The position numbers and the translations under genes were made by a program. This document shows, in pieces, positions 16,261 to 25,500 of a DNA stretch of 38,496 nucleotides (its first letter is position 1; every line of letters starts with the position of its first letter). This DNA is from Candidatus Halobeggiatoa sp. HSG11 (GTDB lineage Bacteria > Pseudomonadota > Gammaproteobacteria > Beggiatoales > Beggiatoaceae): positions 1 through 38,496 of the forward strand of contig JAUCGL010000030.1 of assembly GCA_030378105.1 (NCBI GenBank), written 5' to 3'. Under the pieces are notes generated by a model. The model saw only the letters and a program-made list of their open reading frames with translations. It was not told where the DNA came from and did not search any database.

Positions 16261-18486
16261 TTAAAAATCTTTATATCCATTTGTATTGGATTTTGTATCT
16301 GAAAAATTCTTAAGTTTCATAAAATCATTAACTGTTGTATCAATTTGAATAGGAACAGTGTTTTCAGAATCATTGCGTAATTTGAATCGAGATGTTTCAT
16401 CATGCAATTTATTAGCTAATAAAGTCAAATCATCTGCCATGATTGCCATTTTTTCCATTTGTTGGCTACCATTATACGCAGCTTCACTTATTTGTCCCAT
16501 AGCTGTATTAATTTGTGAAATACCTGCTGATTGTTCTCTACTAGCAGCCGTAATTTCTTCAACCAAATCTCTTGCTTTAACAACGTTTTGAACAATTTCA
16601 ATAAGTGCAGTTGCAGTATCGTTGACAATATTAACTCCTTCTTGCACCTGATTTTTTGCATTTTCAATCATCTCAGCAGTTTCTTTGGCAGAATTAGCAC
16701 TACGCCCAGCCAAATTACGTACCTCTTGAGCAACTACTGCAAAACCACGTCCATGTTCTCCAGCTCGAGCTGCTTCCACTGCTGCATTTAAAGCTAATAA
16801 ATTAGTTTGAAAAGCAATTTCATCAATTATTTTAATAGTTTTGCTTACCTCTTGAGAAGAACTAGAAATGACATTCATAGCATCAATCATTTTTTTCATC
16901 TTCTCTTGGCCAGTTTTAGCAAGATTAGCAGTATCATTAACTAATTCATTGGTAACACCTGCATTTTCAGCATTACTTTTAACCTGTGCGTCAGTTTCCT
17001 CTAAACTAGATGTCATTTCTTCTGCTGCGGCAGATTGTTGTTCAGTACTCGAAGATAAAATTTGACCAATAGTACGGATTTCGGCAGTTGATTTGGTTAC
17101 TTGGATTATAACATCTTTAGTTTGCCAAATAGTGTTATTTAACCCTTCTAAAGCTGTTTCCAAAGCATTTTGAATTTTAATGAAATCACCTTTATATTCA
17201 GCTTTTGGCATAGATTTCAAATTTCCATTAGCTAAATCTTGAGAAATATCTACAATATCTTCAATAATTGTCCTAAAATAATTAGCCATTGCATCATAAG
17301 AACGTCCAATATCGCCCATTTCATCTCGTCGGTTCTTCATTTGGCTTATTTCATCTTGATTTTGTAATTCAACTATTTGCTCCATATTTCCAATTGCCAT
17401 GCTATTAGCCATAAGAGTTAGTTTTTGGAGTGGGCGAGTTATACTACGAGAAATGGAGATACTAAGTAAAAAACCAATAATTATGCCACCGACAGTTATC
17501 CATAAAGTCAAATTATTCATAAATATAACGTCATATTTAGTATTACTAGCATTAGTTATATTTAATTGCTTTTCAGTTTGAATAAAATTGTTAAAGTGAG
17601 TGCGTATTTCATCCAAAATCTTTTTCCCAGTTCCTGCTTGAATCATAGTAGTTATATCATTCATAGTAACAGAATTAGTGTTCATTTTCTGTCTAGCGGC
17701 AATCTCTGGTTTAGCAGCTTGCTCTATCCATTGTTCAGAAAGGGATTTAACCTGTTTTAATAATGCCAAGTCGTTCACATCATTTAATCGGGATTTTAAA
17801 GTAACAAGATTTTCTTCTAACTGTTTGTGACCAAAACGATAAGGTTCTAGAAAATCATTTTCTCCGGTGATAATAAAACCTCGTTCACCAGTTTCTTGAT
17901 CAATCATGTTTTTAGCAATTTTTATGGTTAAAATAACACTTTCTAGGTCATTTTTGGCATTTAAATGATCTTCTAATTGATTTAATACATTACGTAAATT
18001 ATCTAAAATATTTTTGCCTGTTCCAACTTTTAACATTTCTTGCAGTTGTTCAGCATTAATAGTAGCTTTATTTGCCTCACGCCGTTTAGCAATTGCAGGA
18101 TTTCCGGCTTTTTTCAACCATTCATCACGTAATAGAGCAATTTTTTCCAACAGTACAATTTGTGGCGGATTATCACTAACTAACTTTTTTTCTATTTCAA
18201 TTAAAGAGTCGAATTTTTTGATACCAGTATAAAATGGTTCCAGAAATTCATCTTTACCAGTTATTAAGAAACCACGTTCGCCTGTTTCCATATCAACAAC
18301 CAGTTTAGCTAGTTCATGAGCATTAGATAAAACTGGTTGATCATGTTCAACTAAAAAAATAAAATCATTTTTTAAATCGTCTAAACTTAATGATAATGTC
18401 ACTCCCATGGCAATCATTAACATTAAAATAGTAACAAAACCAAAGATAATTTTTGTACCTACTCTGAGATTGTTAAAAATGTTCAT
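16261..18486 (-). CDS. Methyl-accepting chemotaxis protein with two CHASE3-like sensor units
   Basis: I prefer the ATG at 18486 (741 aa, starting MNIFNNLRVG) over the upstream TTG at 18516, because the first membrane helix follows directly. The periplasmic part holds two copies of a CHASE3-like unit: METGERGFLITGKDEFLEPF near residue 66 and QETGERGFIITGENDFLEPY near residue 197, each ending in a GTGK-ILD segment. Then come a second membrane helix (~345-365), a HAMP domain, and the cytoplasmic signalling hairpin with tip EIAFQTNLLALNAAVEAARA. There is no C-terminal CheR-binding pentapeptide. It signals through CheW/CheA at the inner membrane. The ligand is unknown. The cheYAW genes follow 210 bp downstream, beyond an inverted repeat. 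Confidence 0.92.
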   Translation of the reverse strand: MNIFNNLRVGTKIIFGFVTILMLMIAMGVTLSLSLDDLKNDFIFLVEHDQPVLSNAHELAKLVVDMETGERGFLITGKDEFLEPFYTGIKKFDSLIEIEKKLVSDNPPQIVLLEKIALLRDEWLKKAGNPAIAKRREANKATINAEQLQEMLKVGTGKNILDNLRNVLNQLEDHLNAKNDLESVILTIKIAKNMIDQETGERGFIITGENDFLEPYRFGHKQLEENLVTLKSRLNDVNDLALLKQVKSLSEQWIEQAAKPEIAARQKMNTNSVTMNDITTMIQAGTGKKILDEIRTHFNNFIQTEKQLNITNASNTKYDVIFMNNLTLWITVGGIIIGFLLSISISRSITRPLQKLTLMANSMAIGNMEQIVELQNQDEISQMKNRRDEMGDIGRSYDAMANYFRTIIEDIVDISQDLANGNLKSMPKAEYKGDFIKIQNALETALEGLNNTIWQTKDVIIQVTKSTAEIRTIGQILSSSTEQQSAAAEEMTSSLEETDAQVKSNAENAGVTNELVNDTANLAKTGQEKMKKMIDAMNVISSSSQEVSKTIKIIDEIAFQTNLLALNAAVEAARAGEHGRGFAVVAQEVRNLAGRSANSAKETAEMIENAKNQVQEGVNIVNDTATALIEIVQNVVKARDLVEEITAASREQSAGISQINTAMGQISEAAYNGSQQMEKMAIMADDLTLLANKLHDETSRFKLRNDSENTVPIQIDTTVNDFMKLKNFSDTKSNTNGYKDF

Positions 18487-18646
18487 AATATTTGTTCCAA
18501 TAGTACTGATTAGCAAAATTTTGCAACTTTCAATAATTAAAATTATCGTTAATGATTGTATATGAGTATATACTATTGATTCAAAATATGATATATGAAA
18601 ATAAAAGAATAACTAATCACTATTAACTTAAGAAATTATTTAATAA

Positions 18647-19987
18647 TCAATTGTTTTTTTGTTTTTTATATTTATCAAACCGATAGCGAAATGCTCCAAT
18701 ACTTATACCTAACAGTCTGGCAGCTTTAGTTTTATTATTTTTAGATTGACTTAAAGCGTTAAAAAGAGTCTCTTTTTCAATTTCATTTAAAAGTGGATCA
18801 AGCAATTCATCTTCCGTTTCGTTATGTTGTGCATTTTTCCTACCTGATAATTGTAAATCATCAACTGTGATTTTATCATTTTCACAAAAAGTTATTGCTC
18901 GTTCAAGAATGTTTTCTAATTCCCTAACATTACCAACGAAAAAATGATGTTTTAAAGTTTTCATTGTTGATGGTGAAATATCAATTTCCCGATCTGGGGC
19001 AAATTTTTTCAAAAAATGTTCAATCAAACAAGGAATATCTTCAGTACGTTCTCGTAATGGCGGTATATAAAGTTCAATTACATTGATGCGATAAAATAAA
19101 TCTTGCCTAAATTTACCGGTTTTAACTAGTTCGGCTAAATCATGGTGAGTAGCACTCAATACTCGCACATCAATTGTTATCTCTTTATTTGAACCAACCG
19201 GACGAATTGTTTTTTCTTGGATTGCTCGTAGTAGTTTAACTTGCATGGATAATGGTAGCTCGGCTACCTCATCCAAAAATAAAGTTCCTCCAGTAGCAAT
19301 TTGAAACAAACCTTTTTTATCTAAATTGGCACTAGTAAAACTACCTTTTTTATGTCCAAAAAATTCATTTTCCATCAATTCTTGTGGGATTGCTCCACAG
19401 TTGACTGGTACAAAAGACTGTTTAGCACGTGGGCCATTAGCATGAATCATTTTTGCTACAATTTCTTTGCCAGTACCAGATTCTCCTTTGATATAAACTG
19501 GAGTTTGAGTACGAGCTAATTTTTTGATTTTATCCCTTACATCTTGCATAACTTGTGATTGGCCAATTAAATCTATTTTTTTAATTAATGGTTTTGAATA
19601 CGATAAAATTCCTTCTTCCTCTGATAGTTGTAGTGCTGAACTTATAATATTGCGTAAATTTTTTATATCTAATGGTTTAGAAATAAAATCAAAGGCTCCA
19701 GCTTTTAAAGCCTTAATTGCTATTTCCATACTACCATGAGCTGTTAACATAGCTACCGGAGTATTCGGATAATCTTTAACAATTATATCAATAATATCTA
19801 AACCATTTCCATCTGGTAATTTCATATCAGTTAAACATAAATTAAATTTATGTGAGTTTAAAAAAGTTTGAGCTTCAACAAAATTATTAGCACGACAACA
19901 TTCAATTCCCATTGGTTCTAAGGTCATTGCTAATAAATTAAGAATATCAGGTTCATCATCAATAATTAAGCAAAGTGGTTTTGACAT
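18647..19987 (-). CDS. pilR: PilR-type sigma-54-dependent response regulator
   Basis: This 446-aa NtrC-family activator has a receiver domain (D10, D11, phosphoacceptor D54, K104), an AAA+ domain with Walker A GESGTGKE and Walker B GGTLFLDE, and a C-terminal Fis-type helix-turn-helix (NKTKAARLLGISIGAFRYRF). It follows pilS by 2 bp. PilR activates pilin transcription with sigma-54 RNA polymerase. The sigma-54 contact loop, normally GAFTGA or GSFTGA, reads GSFTSA here. In other family members the fifth residue of this loop affects coupling to sigma-54, so this copy may behave unusually. The identification rests on the match to PilR along the AAA+ domain and on the pilS partner. Confidence 0.93.
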   Translation of the reverse strand: MSKPLCLIIDDEPDILNLLAMTLEPMGIECCRANNFVEAQTFLNSHKFNLCLTDMKLPDGNGLDIIDIIVKDYPNTPVAMLTAHGSMEIAIKALKAGAFDFISKPLDIKNLRNIISSALQLSEEEGILSYSKPLIKKIDLIGQSQVMQDVRDKIKKLARTQTPVYIKGESGTGKEIVAKMIHANGPRAKQSFVPVNCGAIPQELMENEFFGHKKGSFTSANLDKKGLFQIATGGTLFLDEVAELPLSMQVKLLRAIQEKTIRPVGSNKEITIDVRVLSATHHDLAELVKTGKFRQDLFYRINVIELYIPPLRERTEDIPCLIEHFLKKFAPDREIDISPSTMKTLKHHFFVGNVRELENILERAITFCENDKITVDDLQLSGRKNAQHNETEDELLDPLLNEIEKETLFNALSQSKNNKTKAARLLGISIGAFRYRFDKYKKQKNN

Positions 19988-19989
19988 AA

Positions 19990-21573
19990 TTAGTTTTTTG
20001 TTACTTTCGGGAAGCTAATCCGAAAACAACAACCTCTATTGTTGTTGGAATATAAGTTTAAAAAAGATTGATTTGCTTCACATATTTCTTTTGCTAGATA
20101 CAGCCCTAAACCATTACCTTTAGATTCAGTTGTAAAAAAAGGTTCAAAAATTTGATTTTTAGTTTTATCCGTCATTCCTTGCCCATAATCTCGTATATCA
20201 AGATAAGGACAATCTGAGTTTATGCCAATTGTTAATTTTAATAAAGGTGTTCCTTGAGTATAACGTAATCCATTTTCGCATAAATTATCCACAATTTGAA
20301 ACATTTGTTCTTGATCAAAATTGACAAATAAAGGAGTATCAAAATTTTGTAGTATAATATCTGATTTAGTTAAAAAATGTTGTTGAATAAATTCATTAAT
20401 GTAAGATTGTAACCAAATTGCTAAATCAAAATTTTCAGTATTTGGTGATTTATTTCTACTAAGTTGTAATACATTTTCAATAATTTTGTTGACTCGTTGT
20501 GAATTTTTATCAATTATTTGAATTAAGGTGTCGTTATCTGTAGAAATATGAGGTGATTCTCTTAATAATTGAGCTGCATGACTAATAGCACCTAAAGGAT
20601 TCCGAACTTCATGAGCTATACTAGCAGTTAAACGACCTAATGAAGCTAGTTTAAGTTGAGTTGCTCTTCGAGTAGTTAAAGTTGCATCTTCTAACATAAT
20701 CAATATGTTAACTGTATTGCCTCGTTTTAATTCTGTAAAGGTAACTATTAAATCCACAGTTCCATTAGTTGGACGGAAAGTAGCAGAAGTTAGTTTACCA
20801 TCTTGTTTCCAACTAGTTAGTTGTTCTGTTAATTTTGGTGCTATTGATTTTAAAGAGCATCCATTGATATTTTTATCTAATCCTAATAATTTGCAAGCAG
20901 TTTCGTTAAAAAGCAAAATTCTTCTCAAAATGTCAACAACCATAATTCCAGAATTTATGTTTTGGACGATTTGATCATTGAGTTGCTCCATGTAAAGTAA
21001 ATCTAAACCATGTTTTTTGGCTAAAGCTTCACTATTCCTTACTCGTCTAGCTAAAGTATGAGTTAAAAATGCGGTAGCAAAAAAACTCATTCCTAACATG
21101 CCGGCATAGGTATAATTAACATAAGCAGACCAATAATAAATATCTGCTAAAGCAACTTGTATTAATATACCTAGACTAGCAATAGCAGCAAATAGGAAAG
21201 CAGTACGTCCAGCAGTATGTCCTTCAGAAATAAGACTACCACCGGCAATAGCAACTACTAATAATACCCCTAAACCACTATGTACCCCACCACTGGCGTG
21301 CATTAAAATAATAATGACTAAAATATCAGCTAAAATTTGTATAACAATTTGTAGATGGAATGATGGCCAGTGACGTTGAATGGTAAAAATACTAAAAATG
21401 GCAAAACTGGAATATAACCAACCAGTTACTAAAAATAGCCGTGAATCAAATGGGCCTAAAAAATCTGGGGCTATATCAATGAAAACAACACCAACGAAAA
21501 TAATTGCTACTATAAGGCGGTAAATGTTAAATAAAAATAATGGATACCAACGTTGGTTTGAATTAGATGTCAT
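19990..21573 (-). CDS. pilS: PilS-type sensor histidine kinase
   Basis: This is a 527-aa inner-membrane kinase. Six hydrophobic helices lie in the first ~180 residues (RLIVAIIFVGVVFIDIAPDF...ASGGVHSGLG...), the PilS arrangement. A PAS domain follows (QNINSGIMVVDILRRILLFN), then the H box IAHEVRNPLGAI, N box NLCENGLRYT, and G boxes DYGQGM and GNGLGLYLAKEI. It phosphorylates PilR, which is encoded 2 bp downstream. In Pseudomonas PilS senses pilin levels in the membrane. Its ATG overlaps the stop of the preceding 72-aa gene by 4 bp. No pilin gene is in the window. Confidence 0.93.
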   Translation of the reverse strand: MTSNSNQRWYPLFLFNIYRLIVAIIFVGVVFIDIAPDFLGPFDSRLFLVTGWLYSSFAIFSIFTIQRHWPSFHLQIVIQILADILVIIILMHASGGVHSGLGVLLVVAIAGGSLISEGHTAGRTAFLFAAIASLGILIQVALADIYYWSAYVNYTYAGMLGMSFFATAFLTHTLARRVRNSEALAKKHGLDLLYMEQLNDQIVQNINSGIMVVDILRRILLFNETACKLLGLDKNINGCSLKSIAPKLTEQLTSWKQDGKLTSATFRPTNGTVDLIVTFTELKRGNTVNILIMLEDATLTTRRATQLKLASLGRLTASIAHEVRNPLGAISHAAQLLRESPHISTDNDTLIQIIDKNSQRVNKIIENVLQLSRNKSPNTENFDLAIWLQSYINEFIQQHFLTKSDIILQNFDTPLFVNFDQEQMFQIVDNLCENGLRYTQGTPLLKLTIGINSDCPYLDIRDYGQGMTDKTKNQIFEPFFTTESKGNGLGLYLAKEICEANQSFLNLYSNNNRGCCFRISFPKVTKN

Positions 21574-21788
21574 AATTGACTATGCTCTTTACAACAAAAA
21601 TTAGCATCACCAACCTGAATAGATTCTTCAATTGGAATATGCAAACCACAATGTTTACAAGATATCATAGTACCTTGTTTAACATTAGGCTTTTCTTGGA
21701 TTTTTAAGGCTTTTTTATTTTTTCTTTTAAAAAAACCCCATACTATCCAAATTAACAATAGAAATAAAAATAGGCGTATTATATTCAT
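21570..21788 (-). CDS. PP0621-like small membrane protein with Cys pair motifs
   Basis: This 72-aa protein has one N-terminal membrane helix (IIRLFLFLLLIWIVWGFF), a basic linker and a small C-terminal domain with CKHCGLHI and NFCCKEH, which could bind a metal. This layout matches the small PP0621-type proteins encoded next to pilS in other gammaproteobacteria. The gene is first in the unit and is coupled to pilS by a 4-bp overlap. Its function is unknown, and a role in pilus regulation is inferred from the repeated neighbourhood. Confidence 0.8.
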   Translation of the reverse strand: MNIIRLFLFLLLIWIVWGFFKRKNKKALKIQEKPNVKQGTMISCKHCGLHIPIEESIQVGDANFCCKEHSQL

Positions 21789-21854
21789 ATATTTTGCTAT
21801 TATTTTATCATAATCAATATGCTAGATTTTGTGTAATTCAATTATATTATTCAA

Positions 21855-21884
21855 ACCTGACAGGTTTCCAAAACCTGTCAGGTC
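21855..21884. repeat. ACCTGACAGGTTT/AAACCTGTCAGGT hairpin in the divergent pilS-grpE spacer
   Basis: This perfect small palindrome lies in the 360-bp gap between two divergent genes, which should hold both promoters. It is related to 12954-12984 and to a degraded copy near 30212-30245. Nothing else definite is visible in 21789-22148. Confidence 0.6.
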
Positions 21885-22148
21885 TCTCATAAAAATTGAT
21901 AGTTGAGTTTATTAAGATAGATGTTTGTGAAAAAATATAAACGTTCATATTCTAAAAATTATAGAAAATAATCATGAAATTTACAAGGCATAAAAATTTT
22001 AAAGATTCAAATGAAATTAAGGCATTTAATTTACGAATTAAGTCTTAAAAATATTGTATTTAAGAGCTAATTTTGTCATACTGTCATTAATTTAACTACT
22101 TCCTTAACGTAACAGCAGATTATAATTTGACTATATTTAAGAATATTT

Positions 22149-22796
22149 ATGGATGAATCTACCAAACAAAATTTATTAAAACAATTCACTGAATACCTTG
22201 AAACTGAACGGGTAAATAATAAAATTCCGCCTCAAACTGATTTATTTTCTTTATTTACTGAATTAGCTGCATTACGCAACGAAGTCAAGTTAGAATCACG
22301 ACAGGTTAAAAACTCTTTAGAATTATTTAAAGAAACATTTGCAACCATGCAAGATTCTCATAAACAAATAAGTAATGAACTAGAACGTTGTCGGGAATCA
22401 CAAACTGCACAACATCGTGAAACAACCCGAGCAATATTATTAGCTTTTTTGGAAATATATGATCGTATTAAAGCTGGCATGATGGTTCTTGATACATATG
22501 AAACACCAACTTGGCAATATTTTCGTAAGCAAGAAATTAATCTAATTCAGGGTTTACAAGAAGGCCAGTCTATGGTTTTGAGACGTTTTGAACAGTTATT
22601 AAAAGAATATCAGGTTTATCCGATAAAAGCATTAGGTCAACCTCTTAATCCGCATCATATGCGAGCCATTGAAATATCTCATCAACCAAATATAGAAAAT
22701 GGTATAGTGACGGAGGAATTACGTACTGGTTTTATGTTGGAAAATAACGTGTTACGGCCATCTGAGGTTAAAGTAAATAAAATAGTTAATGATTAA
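22149..22796 (+). CDS. Divergent GrpE-like nucleotide exchange factor
   Basis: This 215-aa protein has a long N-terminal coiled coil (about 40-100) and a C-terminal beta domain with the GrpE pattern PLNPHHMRAIEISHQPNIEN, then GIVTEELRTGFMLENNVLRP and SEVKVNK. GrpE releases ADP from DnaK-type Hsp70s. The sequence is divergent and no dnaK or dnaJ is adjacent, so this is probably a second, specialised GrpE serving another Hsp70-like protein rather than the main heat-shock one. It transcribes alone, away from the pil genes, and a long inverted repeat starts at its stop codon. Confidence 0.8.
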   Translation: MDESTKQNLLKQFTEYLETERVNNKIPPQTDLFSLFTELAALRNEVKLESRQVKNSLELFKETFATMQDSHKQISNELERCRESQTAQHRETTRAILLAFLEIYDRIKAGMMVLDTYETPTWQYFRKQEINLIQGLQEGQSMVLRRFEQLLKEYQVYPIKALGQPLNPHHMRAIEISHQPNIENGIVTEELRTGFMLENNVLRPSEVKVNKIVND

Positions 22797-22948
22797 TTGT
22801 GAATGAAAATCAAAACTATTAATACAATACCTTCGTCAATTTGATAGTTGTTTCGGGAATGGAACGAAGCGTATTTCCCGAAACAACAATTTTTGAGATT
22901 GGCGAAGGTATTGTTAATAATTAATGATTTTGACTTTCATTTACAATT
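22795..22948. repeat. Long nested inverted repeat containing the GTTTCGGGAATGGAACGA core
   Basis: The left arm from AATTGTGAATGAAAATCAAA to CAATACCTTCG (22795-22832) is matched by CGAAGGTATTG through TTTACAATT (22902-22948). The core hairpin GTTTCGGGAATGGAACGA...TTTCCCGAAAC at 22849-22885 is shared with 16173-16207, though the outer arms differ. Its position at the grpE stop suggests it could end transcription. Further AATTAACCATT-type repeats follow up to about 22995. Confidence 0.65.
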
Positions 22949-23010
22949 AACCATTAATAATTAACCATTTTTCATTCACCTAATTCACAATTAACTTTCT
23001 TGCTAAAAAA

Positions 23011-24570
23011 CTATTTTCGTTGCATAACCAATAAATTGTTCTGCTTATCTTGTACTACAAATTCAAAATTTTCTTTAACAACTGGTTCGTTAATCCATAC
23101 TTTCATTTTGTACCAATTCATCCAATCAACAAAATAGGTAATATCTTTATTCAGCATATATTCTGGTAATTTATCCTGCTGACGGGCTGCCAATGCTTCA
23201 GGATTAGTTTTACCATCCAAATTAATAGTTCTATCATGAAAATAACCGGTAGTTCCAGATTGCCATGAACCAACCCAAGTTTCCTTTGGCACATTATCCG
23301 TTATCCACTTAGCTAAATGGAAATGTAGACTATAACCACCCAAATATTGATGATAAATACTTGTTTGCTTAGTAAAAAGATAAGACCGTACATGTAAACC
23401 GGTTATTACGGTAACAAACAGTAGAGCTATTATCGGCATAATTACTTTTTGAGCTGGTAAACGCTGCCAAATAAATACAATAACACTAGCCCACAACAAG
23501 GCAAAGAAAGGACTTATTGGAAACATATACCGGTCAATAAAATAAGAAGCTCCAAAAAATAATCCATAAAAAGTTACTAAACATACAGTAAAAATACTGA
23601 TTAACATTGTTAAACGCCGTTCTTCTAAATGCAATTTACGTACTAACATCCAAATAAGCACTAACACCATGAAGATGGCACAAGCAATTTTAACCACAGT
23701 TAAAGTATTTAACATATGTGGAATTGGCAAAAAGATAAACAGATATTCAACTAAAAAGGTGGGAATATGGGGCAAATTTTCTGCAAATACAGCAGTTAAT
23801 GATTCTGATTGACCACTTATCGGCATTAAATGGCCAAAATTAACTACATTATTGATTAACCAAGGTAAAGCAACAACAACTGAAGTAGAACCCATTAATA
23901 TAACTTGTAAAAATCGTTGTTTTAATGCCTCAAATGCAAATGAACCTAATAATAAATGCGTCACACAGGCAGCAAAAATAAACAATGCCGCATCATTACG
24001 AACCCAAAATGTTATACCGAGCAATATTCCCAAACCAAACCAACGCCACATACTACAATTTTGATTAGAGAAACTGAATAGCATAGCCACTCCTATTAAA
24101 CAAAAGACATACAAACCGGTTTCTAAACCATTCATGGTGTGGCCAACTAAAATTGGACTGGCATACCAAGTTGCTGCTGCTAACATTGCTATTGTTTCAG
24201 CGTTGGGGGAATTGTGTAATAAACGTTTACCACCTTGCCAAATAAATATTGCTGCTAAAGTCGCCATGATAAACTGCATTAAAATAGCAAACACAATACC
24301 TTGCATTTTATCGCCATCAACAAGCCAATAACCAACTGCCCACAAACCAGTTGTCAATGGTTGAGTACCGTTAGTGGGAATGGTTCCATCTGATACGCTC
24401 ATGCCATGACCTAAAGCCATATTGCGAGCTATCGTCAGCATCAAATAACCATCTTCAGAAACTGAGTTAATCATGCGTTCTTGGGATGACAAAGGGATTA
24501 AACGAGCCAATCCTCCAATGAGCATAAGTATTATGATTAATATAAAAAAACCACGTCGTTGTTGAATCAT
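23011..24570 (-). CDS. GT-C type integral membrane glycosyltransferase-like protein
   Basis: This 519-aa protein has about eleven membrane helices. The first periplasmic loop has an acidic site, SEDGYLMLTIARNMALGHG, then GTIPTNGTQPLTTGLW. That is the layout of GT-C enzymes of the ArnT/PMT (GT39) kind, which use lipid-linked sugars and an acidic residue in loop 1. The soluble C-terminal ~110 residues (from YHQYLGGYSLHFHLAKWITD) resemble the periplasmic tail of such proteins. Donor, acceptor and pathway are unknown. The ATG at 24570 is preceded by AGGTACAAAG, a plausible ribosome site. It is 27 bp downstream of pabB on the same strand. Confidence 0.75.
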   Translation of the reverse strand: MIQQRRGFFILIIILMLIGGLARLIPLSSQERMINSVSEDGYLMLTIARNMALGHGMSVSDGTIPTNGTQPLTTGLWAVGYWLVDGDKMQGIVFAILMQFIMATLAAIFIWQGGKRLLHNSPNAETIAMLAAATWYASPILVGHTMNGLETGLYVFCLIGVAMLFSFSNQNCSMWRWFGLGILLGITFWVRNDAALFIFAACVTHLLLGSFAFEALKQRFLQVILMGSTSVVVALPWLINNVVNFGHLMPISGQSESLTAVFAENLPHIPTFLVEYLFIFLPIPHMLNTLTVVKIACAIFMVLVLIWMLVRKLHLEERRLTMLISIFTVCLVTFYGLFFGASYFIDRYMFPISPFFALLWASVIVFIWQRLPAQKVIMPIIALLFVTVITGLHVRSYLFTKQTSIYHQYLGGYSLHFHLAKWITDNVPKETWVGSWQSGTTGYFHDRTINLDGKTNPEALAARQQDKLPEYMLNKDITYFVDWMNWYKMKVWINEPVVKENFEFVVQDKQNNLLVMQRK

Positions 24571-24597
24571 TCTTTGTACCTGTTTTGAAATTAATTT

Positions 24598-25500
24598 TTA
24601 ATATGGAATATAAACTTTATCTAACATTTCATTATATTCAGTTTTTAAGTCACTATCTATAGTTATACCGCCACCACTTTTATAAATAAGTTGCCCATTC
24701 ATCTTTTCTATAAAACGAATCATCACTGCACTGTCTAGTTTATTACCATCAAAATATCCAAATATTCCGGTAAAAAAGCCACGTTGACAACTTTCAACAG
24801 TTTTAATAATTTCAAGCGTTTTCTTTTTAGGAGTACCTGAAATTGAACCAGCCGGCAATAAAGGTAATAATATATCACCGATTCTTTGTTGCCAATTATT
24901 TTCTAAAATTCCGCTGATTTTTGAACTAACTTGTAATAATGTTTTTGAACCTGCTGATATTTGATCAACGTATCTTAATTTATCAACTTGAACTTGTTTT
25001 GCCACAATAGATAAATCATTACGAAGCAAATCAACTACCATGTTATGTTCAGCTTGTTCTTTTTCGTTTGCTAATAGTGTTTCTTTAGCATTTGGTACTA
25101 AAGCATTAATCGTTCCTTTCATTGGATAAGTTTTAATCAGATTATCTTCAATTTTAATAAATCGTTCTGGTGAGAATGTGATGAATTTATCCTGAAAATA
25201 AAGTTTGAAAGGTGCTTTGCTACTTAAAAAAATTTCTAGTAATGATATATTAGTTTCAATCAAAGTGGGAAACGTTAAATTAAGCATATAGGTATTACCA
25301 ATTTTCATTTCTTGGATAACATGCTCAAAAGCTAATTTATATCGTTCTATACTGACAGGTGTTTTTTTAATAGTTGGCTGATGAGTTTGGTGAATATGAT
25401 TAATATTAGTTAACTTATCAATAGAAAATAGTATATTAGGCTCTAATTGTGTGAAAGGAGTTACATAAAAGTTTTCTGTTTCAAAATCAATAATAAACAA
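24598..25500 (-). CDS. pabB: Aminodeoxychorismate synthase component I (short PabB)
   Basis: This is a chorismate-binding enzyme making 4-amino-4-deoxychorismate for folate. The short form is ~300 aa rather than ~450. YPMKGTI carries the Lys typical of PabB where TrpE has Ala. HNMVVDLLRNDL and PAGSISGTPKKKT are family signatures, and the end GGGITIDSDLKTEYNEMLDK is typical. The annotated TTG start (25500) is the first standard start codon. However, the frame reads upstream as KQLNKLGTKKIPF joined to LFIIDFE, which looks like the normal N-terminus of this family. The true start may be a rare codon upstream (ATT or CTC near 25560-25600), or the 5' end may have been damaged next to the repeat-filled spacer. 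Confidence 0.85.
   Translation of the reverse strand: MFIIDFETENFYVTPFTQLEPNILFSIDKLTNINHIHQTHQPTIKKTPVSIERYKLAFEHVIQEMKIGNTYMLNLTFPTLIETNISLLEIFLSSKAPFKLYFQDKFITFSPERFIKIEDNLIKTYPMKGTINALVPNAKETLLANEKEQAEHNMVVDLLRNDLSIVAKQVQVDKLRYVDQISAGSKTLLQVSSKISGILENNWQQRIGDILLPLLPAGSISGTPKKKTLEIIKTVESCQRGFFTGIFGYFDGNKLDSAVMIRFIEKMNGQLIYKSGGGITIDSDLKTEYNEMLDKVYIPY

Noticed and set aside
22149-22796. Calling this the main heat-shock grpE
   Set aside because: The sequence is divergent and dnaK/dnaJ are not adjacent, so no gene symbol was given.
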